Shown: positions 41,484 to 50,458 of the stretch, piece by piece
Layout of the letters: each line of letters starts with the position of its first letter
Numbering within the stretch: position 1 is the stretch's first letter
The notes under the pieces: generated by a model
What the model was told of the DNA's origin: nothing
Database searches by the model: none
Seen by the model: only the letters and a program-made list of their open reading frames with translations
Assembly: GCA_965284565.1 (NCBI GenBank)
Contig: OZ260100.1
Coordinates: 1,178,001-1,242,000 of the forward strand
DNA: 64,000 nt
Reading direction: 5' to 3'
DNA from: BRH-c54 sp965284565
GTDB lineage: Bacteria; Bacteroidota; Bacteroidia; Flavobacteriales_E; Vicingaceae
Position numbers and translations under genes: made by a program

Positions 41484-41933
41484 CTACTCCCTCACCATCC
41501 TTACATGCGGAATATCATCTTCTAAATATCCCTCTCCTTCCACCTTAAAGTTGTGGTTAGTATAAAAATCATTGAGGTATTGTTGTGCCGAAATAGCAAT
41601 AGGTAGATTTTTCCAATGTTGCTCAATAAAACTAAAACATTGTTCCATCATTTTATCAGCAATTTTTTGTCTTCTAAATGATTTTTTTACTGCTACTCTA
41701 CCAATTATTACTTCATTTTTCGGTTGGCTTGGAGGAATAATTCTAGCAACGGCTACTAACTCCTTATTTATTATTCCCAATACATGAAATGCAATTTTGT
41801 CTTTTTCATCTACTTCCTGATAAGGACAATCTTGCTCTACAACAAATACTGCTGTTCGCAAAGCAAAAACATCAAACAGTTCGTCATTACTCAATTCATA
41901 AAAAGTAGCTATTTTCCAATTTATTTTCTCCAT
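41484..41933 (-). CDS. GNAT-family N-acetyltransferase (ElaA-like)
   Basis: 149 residues. The acetyl-CoA loop GRVAVKKSFRRQKIADKMME holds the R/Q-x-x-G/A pattern, after FALRTAVFVVEQDCPYQEVD, which is typical of ElaA-like enzymes. Substrate unknown. It overlaps the recQ gene by 13 bases and is probably co-transcribed with it. Confidence 0.88.
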   Translation of the reverse strand: MEKINWKIATFYELSNDELFDVFALRTAVFVVEQDCPYQEVDEKDKIAFHVLGIINKELVAVARIIPPSQPKNEVIIGRVAVKKSFRRQKIADKMMEQCFSFIEQHWKNLPIAISAQQYLNDFYTNHNFKVEGEGYLEDDIPHVRMVRE

Positions 41934-43825
41934 TCGAGTAAGTTTTCTGAGTTGGTTTTTATTTTACTGTTATCTATTAACCATTGTAATACTTTTATGG
42001 TTTTATCTTCACGAACGCCTTGTATTTTATTTACCAACTCTGTTAATGTTAAGGGGTTTTCATGCAAAAAATCCTTTATTTGATTGGATACGGTTGAAAA
42101 TTCCATATCACTAAGTTCTAGTTTATTTCTTTCTAAACAAATATCGCAAACACCACATCTGTATGTATCTTTCTCTCCAAAATAAGCTAACAAAATTTCA
42201 CTTCGGCATTTGTGAGTAACCGATGAATAATAAATTACACTTTCCATTTTTTTAATGGCAACTTTTTTCCGTTCGTTATAATTGGCTGCCGAAATAGTTA
42301 CCTCTTTTATATCTAATCTTGGTGTGGTGTAAGTTATTTGAGGTAATTGTGTTTGCTTAATATAATCTATAATTTGTTGGTTATGGAGAAAATCTAATGC
42401 TTTTATAACTGTTTTCCTATCGGTAGAAAGTCTTTTCGCCAAATCATTTTCATCAATCTTAGTATAATTTTCAAATAAACCTGAATAGGAACGTAGCAAT
42501 GTTTTTATGAAAAAATCGTACTTAGAATTTTTTACCTGAAAGTCGTACAATACCGTTTTATTTACTTCAATCTTTATTCGTGAAGGTTGGTAATAAGCTT
42601 CTGATAAGATAATGTAGCCTTCTTTTTCTAAAAATTTTAGGCAATTAAAAACAGTAGTTATTGGTAAATTATATTGTTTGCTAAAAGCTGCAATATCGAA
42701 ATTATAATTTTCTGATAAAGCTGCTCCAATAGGGATTTGATAATAATTTGCTAACGCCTGATAAACTTGTTTTATAGTTTCTATGGGCGGAAAACTGCTA
42801 ATAATTCGTTGTTCTAAATCCATTCTGTCAGCCTGTTCTACCAACAAAATAGCATAGGCTTTTTTTTCATCTCTTCCTGCTCTTCCTGCTTCCTGAAAGT
42901 ATGCTTCTAAAGAATCTGGCAAATCTAAATGCACTACTGTTCTAACATCAGGCTTGTCTATTCCCATCCCAAAAGCATTGGTAGAAACGATTACTCTAAT
43001 TTTATTGTTAATCCAATCATGTTGCTTCCTACTTCTTTCATCATTAATTAATCCTGCATGGTAAAAATCTGCAGAAACGCCATTTTGAATTAAAAACTGA
43101 GCTACTTCTTTGGTTTTTTTTCTGCTTCTTACATACACCACAGAGGTACCTTTAACTTTGTTTAAAATTTTAAGTAATCTATTCAGTTTGTCTTCTTCAT
43201 TAAGTACCACATAAGAAAGGTTTTTTCGCTCAAAACTTTTTTGCAATACATGCTCTTTCTTAAAACCCAGTTGTTTTTGAATATCTATTACCACCTCTGG
43301 CGTTGCGGTTGCAGTAAGTGCTAAAAATGGCACGTCAGGTTTTAATTCTCTAAGTTTTACAATGTTCATATAAGACGGACGAAAATCATAACCCCATTGA
43401 GAAATGCAATGCGATTCATCTATGGCAAATAAATTCACATTCATTTTTTCTAGCCGAGCTTTAAAGATATCGGTTTCTAATCTTTCGGGAGATACATATA
43501 AAAACTTCACATTACCATAAACACAATTGTCTAAAGCTATATCTATTTCTCTTTTGGTCATCCCTGAATAAATGGCTACAGCCTTAATATCTCTTTTCTG
43601 TAAGTTCTCCACCTGATCTTTCATTAATGCAATAAGCGGAGAAATTACTACACAAATACCATCCATAGCTAATGCCGGCACCTGAAAACAAATGGATTTC
43701 CCTCCCCCTGTAGGCAATAAAGCTAAAGTATCAACACCTTTTAATGTGGCGTTAATTATATCTTCCTGTAAAGGTCGAAAAGCTGAGTACCCCCAATATT
43801 TTACTAAAATTTGATGAATGTCCAT
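41921..43825 (-). CDS. recQ: RecQ-family ATP-dependent DNA helicase (short form)
   Basis: 634 residues. Helicase motifs: LALLPTGGGKSICFQVPA (I), AIDESHCISQWGYDFRP (II, DExH), ALTATATPEV (III), and QEAGRAGRDEKKAYAIL (VI). The zinc-binding part is CRSEILLAYFGEKDTYRCGVCDIC. The usual HRDC domain is missing; a winged-helix-like end replaces it. A second, longer RecQ lies at 50459, so the strain has two forms with probably different duties. Confidence 0.92.
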   Translation of the reverse strand: MDIHQILVKYWGYSAFRPLQEDIINATLKGVDTLALLPTGGGKSICFQVPALAMDGICVVISPLIALMKDQVENLQKRDIKAVAIYSGMTKREIDIALDNCVYGNVKFLYVSPERLETDIFKARLEKMNVNLFAIDESHCISQWGYDFRPSYMNIVKLRELKPDVPFLALTATATPEVVIDIQKQLGFKKEHVLQKSFERKNLSYVVLNEEDKLNRLLKILNKVKGTSVVYVRSRKKTKEVAQFLIQNGVSADFYHAGLINDERSRKQHDWINNKIRVIVSTNAFGMGIDKPDVRTVVHLDLPDSLEAYFQEAGRAGRDEKKAYAILLVEQADRMDLEQRIISSFPPIETIKQVYQALANYYQIPIGAALSENYNFDIAAFSKQYNLPITTVFNCLKFLEKEGYIILSEAYYQPSRIKIEVNKTVLYDFQVKNSKYDFFIKTLLRSYSGLFENYTKIDENDLAKRLSTDRKTVIKALDFLHNQQIIDYIKQTQLPQITYTTPRLDIKEVTISAANYNERKKVAIKKMESVIYYSSVTHKCRSEILLAYFGEKDTYRCGVCDICLERNKLELSDMEFSTVSNQIKDFLHENPLTLTELVNKIQGVREDKTIKVLQWLIDNSKIKTNSENLLEWRK

Positions 43826-43990
43826 AAACTACCTTAGCTGTATTTGCTTTTGTAAAAATACGTAAACGCTAATAAAATAATTAAATGAATCTTAAGCTTT
43901 GTAATAAAGTCGAGTTTTAATCATTTATTTTGCAATGTAAATTTCTAAAGAAGTTTTTATACTTTTACAAGATACTTGAATAAATATGCA

Positions 43991-45016
43991 ATGAGCTCAT
44001 TTTTAGCATTTATAAAACTTATTCGTTTACCTAATTTAATCATTATTGTATTAACGCAATATGCTATTAGATATGGACTTACTTATGCTATAATTACTAA
44101 CATGACAGATACCGGTGCAGTTAACTTTCTGCTATCGGAATTTAATTTCTTTCTATTAAGTTTATCTACAGTGCTTATTGCAGCAGCAGGTTATATAATT
44201 AATGATTATTTTGATGTAAAAATCGACAGGGTAAATAATCCTAAAGAAGTTTTAATAGGTAAACATATTAAAAGAAGAGTAGCAATGGGAGCTCACATTG
44301 TAATTAATTTCTTAGCAATTGTGATAGCTATTTATGTTGCCTATACTATGGGAATGATAAAATTGGCAGCTATTCAAGTATTAGCAGTTGGAGCATTGTG
44401 GTATTATTCTGTTTCGTTTAAAAAACAATTGCTTACTGGAAATATTGTTGTAGCTTGCTTAGCAGCTTTAGTTCCTTTTGTAGCAGGTTTATATGAAATG
44501 CTACTACAATATCAACATATTGATATTACCATAGCTAAATTATTACCTTTTTACGAGAACATGTTAGATGTTGATGATATTAGAACATTAATCCATCAGA
44601 ACTTTTCTATTATTATGAAATGGGTGTTAGGGTTTACATTATTTGCGTTCCTTAGCACCGTGATTAGAGAAATAATTAAAGACATTGAAGATTATGAAGG
44701 CGATAGAAAATTTTATAGCAGAACCTTACCTATTATATATGGTATAAATACAGCCAAAAAAGTATGTCAATTCATTATTGTTATAATGATGGTCTTCTTG
44801 GCTTATTTACAATACAAACAAATCTTGATTGGAGATACTTTTTCTCTACTTTACTTTTTAGTAATGGTACAGTTTCCTTTAGGCTATTTATTTATTAAAA
44901 TTAAAAAAGCTACTAAAAAAGAAGATTATACATTCATTAGCAAAATCATGAAACTAATTATGTTGTTTGGTATTATTTACCTTGCTGTTTTTAACTACGT
45001 TATCACTTCTTTTTAA
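43991..45016 (+). CDS. UbiA-family prenyltransferase (geranylgeranylglycerol-phosphate geranylgeranyltransferase-like)
   Basis: About 341 residues from the ATG at 43991 (a TTG at 43976 adds five residues). Nine hydrophobic segments are visible. The first Asp motif is INDYFDVKIDRVNNPKE and the second is REIIKDIEDYEGDRKFYSRTLP. These fit the UbiA superfamily and, by general look, the group annotated after archaeal DGGGP synthase, which Bacteroidota carry. Its true substrate there is uncertain. The next gene (maf) starts on its last base. Confidence 0.85.
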   Translation: MSSFLAFIKLIRLPNLIIIVLTQYAIRYGLTYAIITNMTDTGAVNFLLSEFNFFLLSLSTVLIAAAGYIINDYFDVKIDRVNNPKEVLIGKHIKRRVAMGAHIVINFLAIVIAIYVAYTMGMIKLAAIQVLAVGALWYYSVSFKKQLLTGNIVVACLAALVPFVAGLYEMLLQYQHIDITIAKLLPFYENMLDVDDIRTLIHQNFSIIMKWVLGFTLFAFLSTVIREIIKDIEDYEGDRKFYSRTLPIIYGINTAKKVCQFIIVIMMVFLAYLQYKQILIGDTFSLLYFLVMVQFPLGYLFIKIKKATKKEDYTFISKIMKLIMLFGIIYLAVFNYVITSF

Positions 45017-45594
45017 TGCATACAAAACTCAGTACACTTCATATTATTTTAGCTTCTAAATCTCCCAGAAGACAACAATTACTTAAAGATATTGGAGTTG
45101 ATTTTGAAATACGACTAAAAGAGGTTGATGAAGTTTATCCGTCAGAACTAAAAGGTAAAGAGGTTGCCCTATTTTTAAGCGAGTTAAAGGCAAAAGCTTT
45201 TAAAAACGACTTACAAGCCAATGAGGTTTTACTTACTTCAGATACCATTGTTTGTTTAGGAGAAAAAATTCTTGGTAAACCTAAAAACAGGGAACATGCT
45301 ATAGTAATGCTTGGAGAGTTATCTGGTAAAAAACATGAAGTAATTACTGCTGTAACGTTAACTTCAACCACTAAAAAACACTCTTTTGCTGTTTCTACAG
45401 AAGTTTACTTTAAAACCCTTAATATAGAAGAAATTACCTATTACATTGATAATTATCAACCTTACGATAAAGCTGGTAGTTATGGCATCCAAGAATGGAT
45501 AGGCTACATTAGTATTGAAAAAATTGTAGGTTCTTATTTCAATGTTATGGGTTTACCAGTAAAAGAAGTTTATGAGGAATTAATTAGTTTTTAA
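45016..45594 (+). CDS. maf: Maf-family nucleotide pyrophosphatase
   Basis: 192 residues. The family start LASKSPRRQQLLKDIGVDFE, the DTIVCLGEKILGKPKN segment and YDKAGSYGIQEW are all present. Maf proteins hydrolyse non-canonical or methylated nucleoside triphosphates. It shares the A of the previous stop/start and converges with the SprB-repeat gene, overlapping it by 4 bases. Confidence 0.93.
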   Translation: MHTKLSTLHIILASKSPRRQQLLKDIGVDFEIRLKEVDEVYPSELKGKEVALFLSELKAKAFKNDLQANEVLLTSDTIVCLGEKILGKPKNREHAIVMLGELSGKKHEVITAVTLTSTTKKHSFAVSTEVYFKTLNIEEITYYIDNYQPYDKAGSYGIQEWIGYISIEKIVGSYFNVMGLPVKEVYEELISF

Positions 45595-48149
45595 TCTCTC
45601 AAAATAGTAATGGTTCCTTTATGCACAGTGTTGTCTTTATCATTTAATTCTAAGATAAAGAAATAAGTTCCATCACTATTATCGGCACCATTCCAATCGT
45701 TTTGGTATCCTGTTTTTTCAAATATTGTTTTTCCCCATCTATTTAATACAACTAATTTATTATCAGGAAAAGCATGTAAGTTTTTAAATACTAAATTATC
45801 ATTTACTCCATCGCCATTAGGTGTGAAAACGTTTGGAATTATCAATTCATTAATTACATCAATAATTAATGTGTCATAAGCCATACAACCTCCTGAATTA
45901 ATAGATGTAAGTACTACAACATAAGTTCCATTTTCTAAATAAGTATGCGTTGGAGCAAAATCGGTACTTGTATTTCCATCTCCAAAATCCCAAAAATAAG
46001 CAGTTGTATTTTGACTATTATTTGAAAAATTTACAATTAAAGGAGCAATTCCAGTTGTAGGGTCAGCACCTGCAACAGCAGTATGAATATTTACTGTATC
46101 AATATTTATACTTCCTGAAACGGTACATCCATTAGCATCCATAACTACGACCGAAACCATACCTCCAGGAAGGCTGTCGGCCGTTTGTGTTGTCTGATTA
46201 TTTACCGACCATAAATAATTATAAGGAGCACTTCCTCCTACAACAACAGCTGTTGCTGTACCATCATCCGTATTACAACTAGCAGATGTATGAGTAAGTG
46301 TTAAACTCATTGAGTCTGGATTAGTAATTTGTATAGTGTCAGTTACTGAACAACCTTGATTGTCTGAAGTTGTAACATAAACTATTCCCGAACTAAGACC
46401 AGTTTCTGTATTACTTGTATTAGCAGATGTTGACCAAGAATAGGTATAAGGAGATGTACCTCCTGATGAAGTTAATGTTATGGCTCCATCATTTCCATTA
46501 TGGCAAGTAATATTTGTTATTTGAATAGCGTTTGAAATTGGTGCTGGCTGAGTAATTAACACATTTCCTGTTGCTACACATCCATTTGAGTCTGTTACAG
46601 TTAAAGTATATTGTCCAGCTGATAATCCTGAAGCACCTTGTGTTGTTTGAACAGGAGTAGTATTCCAGCTATAACTATAAGGAGTTGTTCCTCCACTTGC
46701 ATTAGCTATAGCAGTCCCGTCACTACCTCCATTACAAGATGGCATGGCAGTCATTGTAGGGTTTGCTGCTAATGTATTAGGTTCAGTAATTACAACAGTT
46801 GCAACATAAATACAACCTACACTATCGGTTACAGTTACACTGTAAGTTCCAGCAGCAAGTCCTGTAGCAACTGGAGTTGTTTGTACTGGGTTGGTGTTCC
46901 ATGAATAAGTTACCGACCCTATTCCACCAGAGGCATTGGCGTAAGCAATTCCATCATTTCCTCCATTACATGAAACATTAAAAGAACTATCAATTGTGGC
47001 TTGTAAACTACTACCATTAGTTACAACAAAAGTAGTGTCTTTTGTACACCCAGAAATACTATCGGTTACTGTAACCATATAACTTCCGGGGCCTAAATTT
47101 GAAATTGTCTGAGTAGTTTGAGTTGGAGTTGTATTCCAAGAATAACCGTAAGTTCCAGAGCCTCCATTTACGTTAACAGTAATTGAGCCTGTATTAGCGG
47201 TACAAGGTGGATTTGTAACAACAGAGTTTCCAAAATTAAAATTACCCGCTCCCACGGTAACATAAACAGTATCTGTAAAGGGAATTCCTGCACAACCTCC
47301 AGTTACTGAGGCTACATAAGCTGTTGTTGTAGTTGGTGTTACTGTAACAGTTGGTCCTGTCGCCAAAACAGTTGAATTACCTACTTCTGTCCATTGAATA
47401 TTAGTTGGGTTACCTAAAATTATTGGAGAAAATGGAATTAAACTTTCTGTATAAGTTGTGCCATTCCACGAAAACTCTCTACCTTCATTATTAACTGTCC
47501 ATTGAGAGTTTGCATTTCTACCTGTAACTACTGTTGCTTGTGTGCCTCCATTGTTATGTGTAGCATGTATTGCTTGACCAGTATTCCAAGTAGTACATAA
47601 AGGCTTGCTAATAATATGAGTTTGTACTCGATTGCCATTTTCATGTAATTGTATTTGACTTGAAAACTGTAAATTGGTACAACTAAACATAGGGATATTG
47701 CAATATTCTACAACAAAAATTCTGTTTGGAGCTGTTCCAACTGTAGCATATCGAACATTTCCACCTGCTCCTGGATTAATATCTTGCCAAGGACCTAAAA
47801 CAGCATTGTGAATTTCTGTTGTACTAGCATCTGGCACATTAAAATTAATAGCCCAAGGAGAAAAATTATTTGCATTAGCTAAGTTAAAAGTAATGTAGTT
47901 GTTTGATGAAATTACACATTGTGTATTATTTGTTCCATAATAATTAAATGTAAAACCTATTGGAACAACCCCAGAATGTGTGTCATCACTCAAACTTACA
48001 GAAGTAGGGGTGGATGAATTTAAAACCGTAGCATTAAAGGTTAAACTACCCGAACAAATAGTAGTATCATTCTCTAAAATAGTAATTTGAGAAAATAAGG
48101 AACTGCTAAAAATAATTGCCAATGTTATGCTTAATATTTTTTTCATCAA
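45591..48149 (-). CDS. Secreted SprB-repeat protein with PKD and gliding-type C-terminal domain
   Basis: 852 residues. A signal peptide (1-20) is followed by an N-terminal globular part (~25-300), five SprB-type repeats (~311-655, each with SYSWNT-like and AGTYSVTVTDSVGC-like segments), one PKD domain (WDFGDGNTSTDFAPTHTY) and a CHU_C/type B sorting domain (IPNVFTPNGDGVNDNLVF). The protein is expected to leave the cell by the type IX system and sit at the surface as an adhesin, as SprB does in gliding Flavobacteria. Gliding is not shown by this gene alone. Confidence 0.9.
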   Translation of the reverse strand: MMKKILSITLAIIFSSSLFSQITILENDTTICSGSLTFNATVLNSSTPTSVSLSDDTHSGVVPIGFTFNYYGTNNTQCVISSNNYITFNLANANNFSPWAINFNVPDASTTEIHNAVLGPWQDINPGAGGNVRYATVGTAPNRIFVVEYCNIPMFSCTNLQFSSQIQLHENGNRVQTHIISKPLCTTWNTGQAIHATHNNGGTQATVVTGRNANSQWTVNNEGREFSWNGTTYTESLIPFSPIILGNPTNIQWTEVGNSTVLATGPTVTVTPTTTTAYVASVTGGCAGIPFTDTVYVTVGAGNFNFGNSVVTNPPCTANTGSITVNVNGGSGTYGYSWNTTPTQTTQTISNLGPGSYMVTVTDSISGCTKDTTFVVTNGSSLQATIDSSFNVSCNGGNDGIAYANASGGIGSVTYSWNTNPVQTTPVATGLAAGTYSVTVTDSVGCIYVATVVITEPNTLAANPTMTAMPSCNGGSDGTAIANASGGTTPYSYSWNTTPVQTTQGASGLSAGQYTLTVTDSNGCVATGNVLITQPAPISNAIQITNITCHNGNDGAITLTSSGGTSPYTYSWSTSANTSNTETGLSSGIVYVTTSDNQGCSVTDTIQITNPDSMSLTLTHTSASCNTDDGTATAVVVGGSAPYNYLWSVNNQTTQTADSLPGGMVSVVVMDANGCTVSGSINIDTVNIHTAVAGADPTTGIAPLIVNFSNNSQNTTAYFWDFGDGNTSTDFAPTHTYLENGTYVVVLTSINSGGCMAYDTLIIDVINELIIPNVFTPNGDGVNDNLVFKNLHAFPDNKLVVLNRWGKTIFEKTGYQNDWNGADNSDGTYFFILELNDKDNTVHKGTITILRD
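46180..47220 (-). repeat. Five tandem ~200-bp SprB-type coding repeats
   Basis: Within the surface-protein gene, five units of about 67 codons repeat the pattern C-NG-DG ... Y-YSW ... G-Y-V-V-D--GC. The units are divergent, so they are old. They may still allow recombination and length variation. Confidence 0.75.
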
Positions 48150-48264
48150 TAAAATTGTTAAATTTTTCAGTTATATCTTTTAAAAAAGACGAAAATACAA
48201 CAAATAGTGTTGCAAGCAAAGCTAAATTTTAATTAACATTGTGGTAGCACATTAACCTAAATAA

Positions 48265-49023
48265 ATGAAATACTTTTCAACCCTTATTCTTCTAGTTTGT
48301 ATCACTTCTACATTTGTAGCCCAAAACCCTATTGAAAAAGAAGGCTGGACACTTACTTTTAATGATGAATTTAATGATACGTTATTGGATAAAACCAAAT
48401 GGCAAACTTCTTTTTATTGGGGAGGAAGAAATTACGAAAATGACATTGTTTATTATGGGGAAAACCAATTTGAATTTTCAGATTCATCCTTATTAATTAA
48501 AGCTGAAAAAAAAGAAGAAAAAAGTGGTATTCCATATACTTCCGGATTAATAGATTGCCATTTTTCTTTTAAGCAACAATATGGTTATTTTGAAATTAGA
48601 AGCAAAAATCCAACAGGCACAGGTTTTTGGCCGGCATTTTGGTTGGTAAGCACCGAACAATGGCCTCCAGAAATAGATATTTTTGAATTTTATACAAGTC
48701 ACCCCAATAATTGGAGTACTTCGCAACATTGGAAAACCAAAGGAGGAAAAAATAAACGTCAAACCAAAAACTATAAAATTGATGATGATGCTTCAGCAGA
48801 TTTTCAAATTTATGCCGTAGAATGGACACCAAAAAAAATCACTTGGTACTACAACAATAAAAAATTTAGAACAGCAAAAAGAGGGGTTAAAACCATGAAT
48901 TTTCCTATGCACATTATTATTAGTAATGCGGTAAGCGAAATGAAAGAAATGAATTTAGACGAAGCAATTTTCCCCAACTATTTTGAAATAGATTATGTTA
49001 GGGTTTACAAAAGAAATGAATGA
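48265..49023 (+). CDS. Secreted glycoside hydrolase family 16 (laminarinase-like)
   Basis: 252 residues. A signal peptide (1-20, ending FVAQ) precedes a GH16 domain. The catalytic motif is PPEIDIFEFY (ExDxxE), after GTGFWPAFWL. GH16 enzymes cut beta-1,3 glucans, agar or carrageenan; which of these cannot be told. A marine polysaccharide diet is compatible. No sorting domain or PUL partner is nearby. It ends one base before the convergent GT39-like gene. Confidence 0.9.
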   Translation: MKYFSTLILLVCITSTFVAQNPIEKEGWTLTFNDEFNDTLLDKTKWQTSFYWGGRNYENDIVYYGENQFEFSDSSLLIKAEKKEEKSGIPYTSGLIDCHFSFKQQYGYFEIRSKNPTGTGFWPAFWLVSTEQWPPEIDIFEFYTSHPNNWSTSQHWKTKGGKNKRQTKNYKIDDDASADFQIYAVEWTPKKITWYYNNKKFRTAKRGVKTMNFPMHIIISNAVSEMKEMNLDEAIFPNYFEIDYVRVYKRNE

Positions 49024-50433
49024 TTACTCTTTTAATTTTATCACTTCAAAAAAATCATCTGTATAAACTGTTGAATAGTTGGTTGTTACTTTTGGTTCTT
49101 TTTTCTTGTCGAGAATTAAATAAGCAGCTCCTCTATTTGCCAATGAATCTATAAAAGTTGGAGATAAAAGCTTTGAATGTTCAACTGTCCACCCTCTTCG
49201 GTTGGTAAAATACAATTCTTGTGGAGACTCTCCTCCATTTATAATAATTAGTACATCTTTTTCAATTGATGTTGCTGCTATTTGCTCTAATGTTAATTTA
49301 TATTTTTCGCTGTCTTTTATAAAAAAATCATGTTGCTGATTTAAAACACCTTCAAACGCAATAACTACCAACAACACATAACTTAACTTCAAGGGCACTT
49401 TATTTAATCCGTAGGCCGCCAAAAATGCCATTACAGGCACAAAAGGCAATACGTAATAATTATGCGTTGGAAAAACATTTCCTGTTTTAATAATAAAAAC
49501 AACAAAAATCATTACTACTATTAAAAAAGTTGATTTCAATAATAATTTTTCTTTTTTAAAAAAGAAAAACAATCCAACAACAACAAATAATAAAGCAAGG
49601 TAAGACCTCAACGCACTGAAATAAAACTGCTCGAAAGTTTCCGGAATAAATGCTTTTATTTCCATTAACCCTTGTTGAAATGACTTAGGAAAAAACAACT
49701 GATAATGATAGGTTTGAAACAGATATTCTACCCAAACGAAATACCAAATATAAGCTAAAGTGGTTGTTAGTATTAAACTAACCCCTATTGCTATTTTCTT
49801 CTGGTTATCAATAGTTTTTGAAAAGAAAACCAATGCATATAACCCAAAAAGATAAATAACAGGAAGCTTACAAAGTACTCCTAATGTAGTAAAGATAAAA
49901 AATAGCAGTAGTTGTAATCTGTTATTCGACTTTAAAAAGCTGCTTCCGTAATACATTCCTATAAATACCAACGAAACACTGAAGGTGTCAGGCATAATTT
50001 TCCTTGAAAAAGAAAACCATAACGAAGCCAATAAAATAATTGCAGCATTAAAAGCAATTTGTTTTGAGAAATAAGAATTTATTAATTTATAGAAATAGAA
50101 AATCCCTATACTAGATACTACTAAATTTATGAGTCTTCCCAACCAATGCGAATAATCGAACAACAGTGAAAACAAATAAATTAACCAATTAAAGAATGGA
50201 AATTCTGAACCACTAATTCCGGATAAATCCCCTGCCATATCAATTTCAGGGTAAAAAAATTGAGCATTTTTTTCTACCATATTTCTGGCAACCATATTAG
50301 TAATTACTTGTCGCCAGTTATGCCCTGTTTCTAATGGAGGATTAGTAATTCCTACAAGCCTAACTATAAAAAAAAGAAATATCCAAAATCGAATATTGGT
50401 AAACAGTTGTTTTAATTCAATTTTGGATATCAT
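49024..50433 (-). CDS. GT39/ArnT-like membrane glycosyltransferase
   Basis: 469 residues with about ten membrane helices. The first extracytoplasmic loop holds NPPLETGHNWRQVITNMVARN, where this superfamily has its catalytic acidic residue. The soluble C-terminal end (~390-469) is small. It would use a polyprenyl-linked sugar donor. The acceptor (lipid A, protein or polymer) is unknown. Confidence 0.8.
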   Translation of the reverse strand: MISKIELKQLFTNIRFWIFLFFIVRLVGITNPPLETGHNWRQVITNMVARNMVEKNAQFFYPEIDMAGDLSGISGSEFPFFNWLIYLFSLLFDYSHWLGRLINLVVSSIGIFYFYKLINSYFSKQIAFNAAIILLASLWFSFSRKIMPDTFSVSLVFIGMYYGSSFLKSNNRLQLLLFFIFTTLGVLCKLPVIYLFGLYALVFFSKTIDNQKKIAIGVSLILTTTLAYIWYFVWVEYLFQTYHYQLFFPKSFQQGLMEIKAFIPETFEQFYFSALRSYLALLFVVVGLFFFFKKEKLLLKSTFLIVVMIFVVFIIKTGNVFPTHNYYVLPFVPVMAFLAAYGLNKVPLKLSYVLLVVIAFEGVLNQQHDFFIKDSEKYKLTLEQIAATSIEKDVLIIINGGESPQELYFTNRRGWTVEHSKLLSPTFIDSLANRGAAYLILDKKKEPKVTTNYSTVYTDDFFEVIKLKE

Positions 50434-50458
50434 CTATGCGGCTATAATCGCTATAAAG

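Noticed and set aside
46180..47220. CRISPR-like array
   Set aside because: The ~200-bp units are in frame and encode SprB-type protein repeats.
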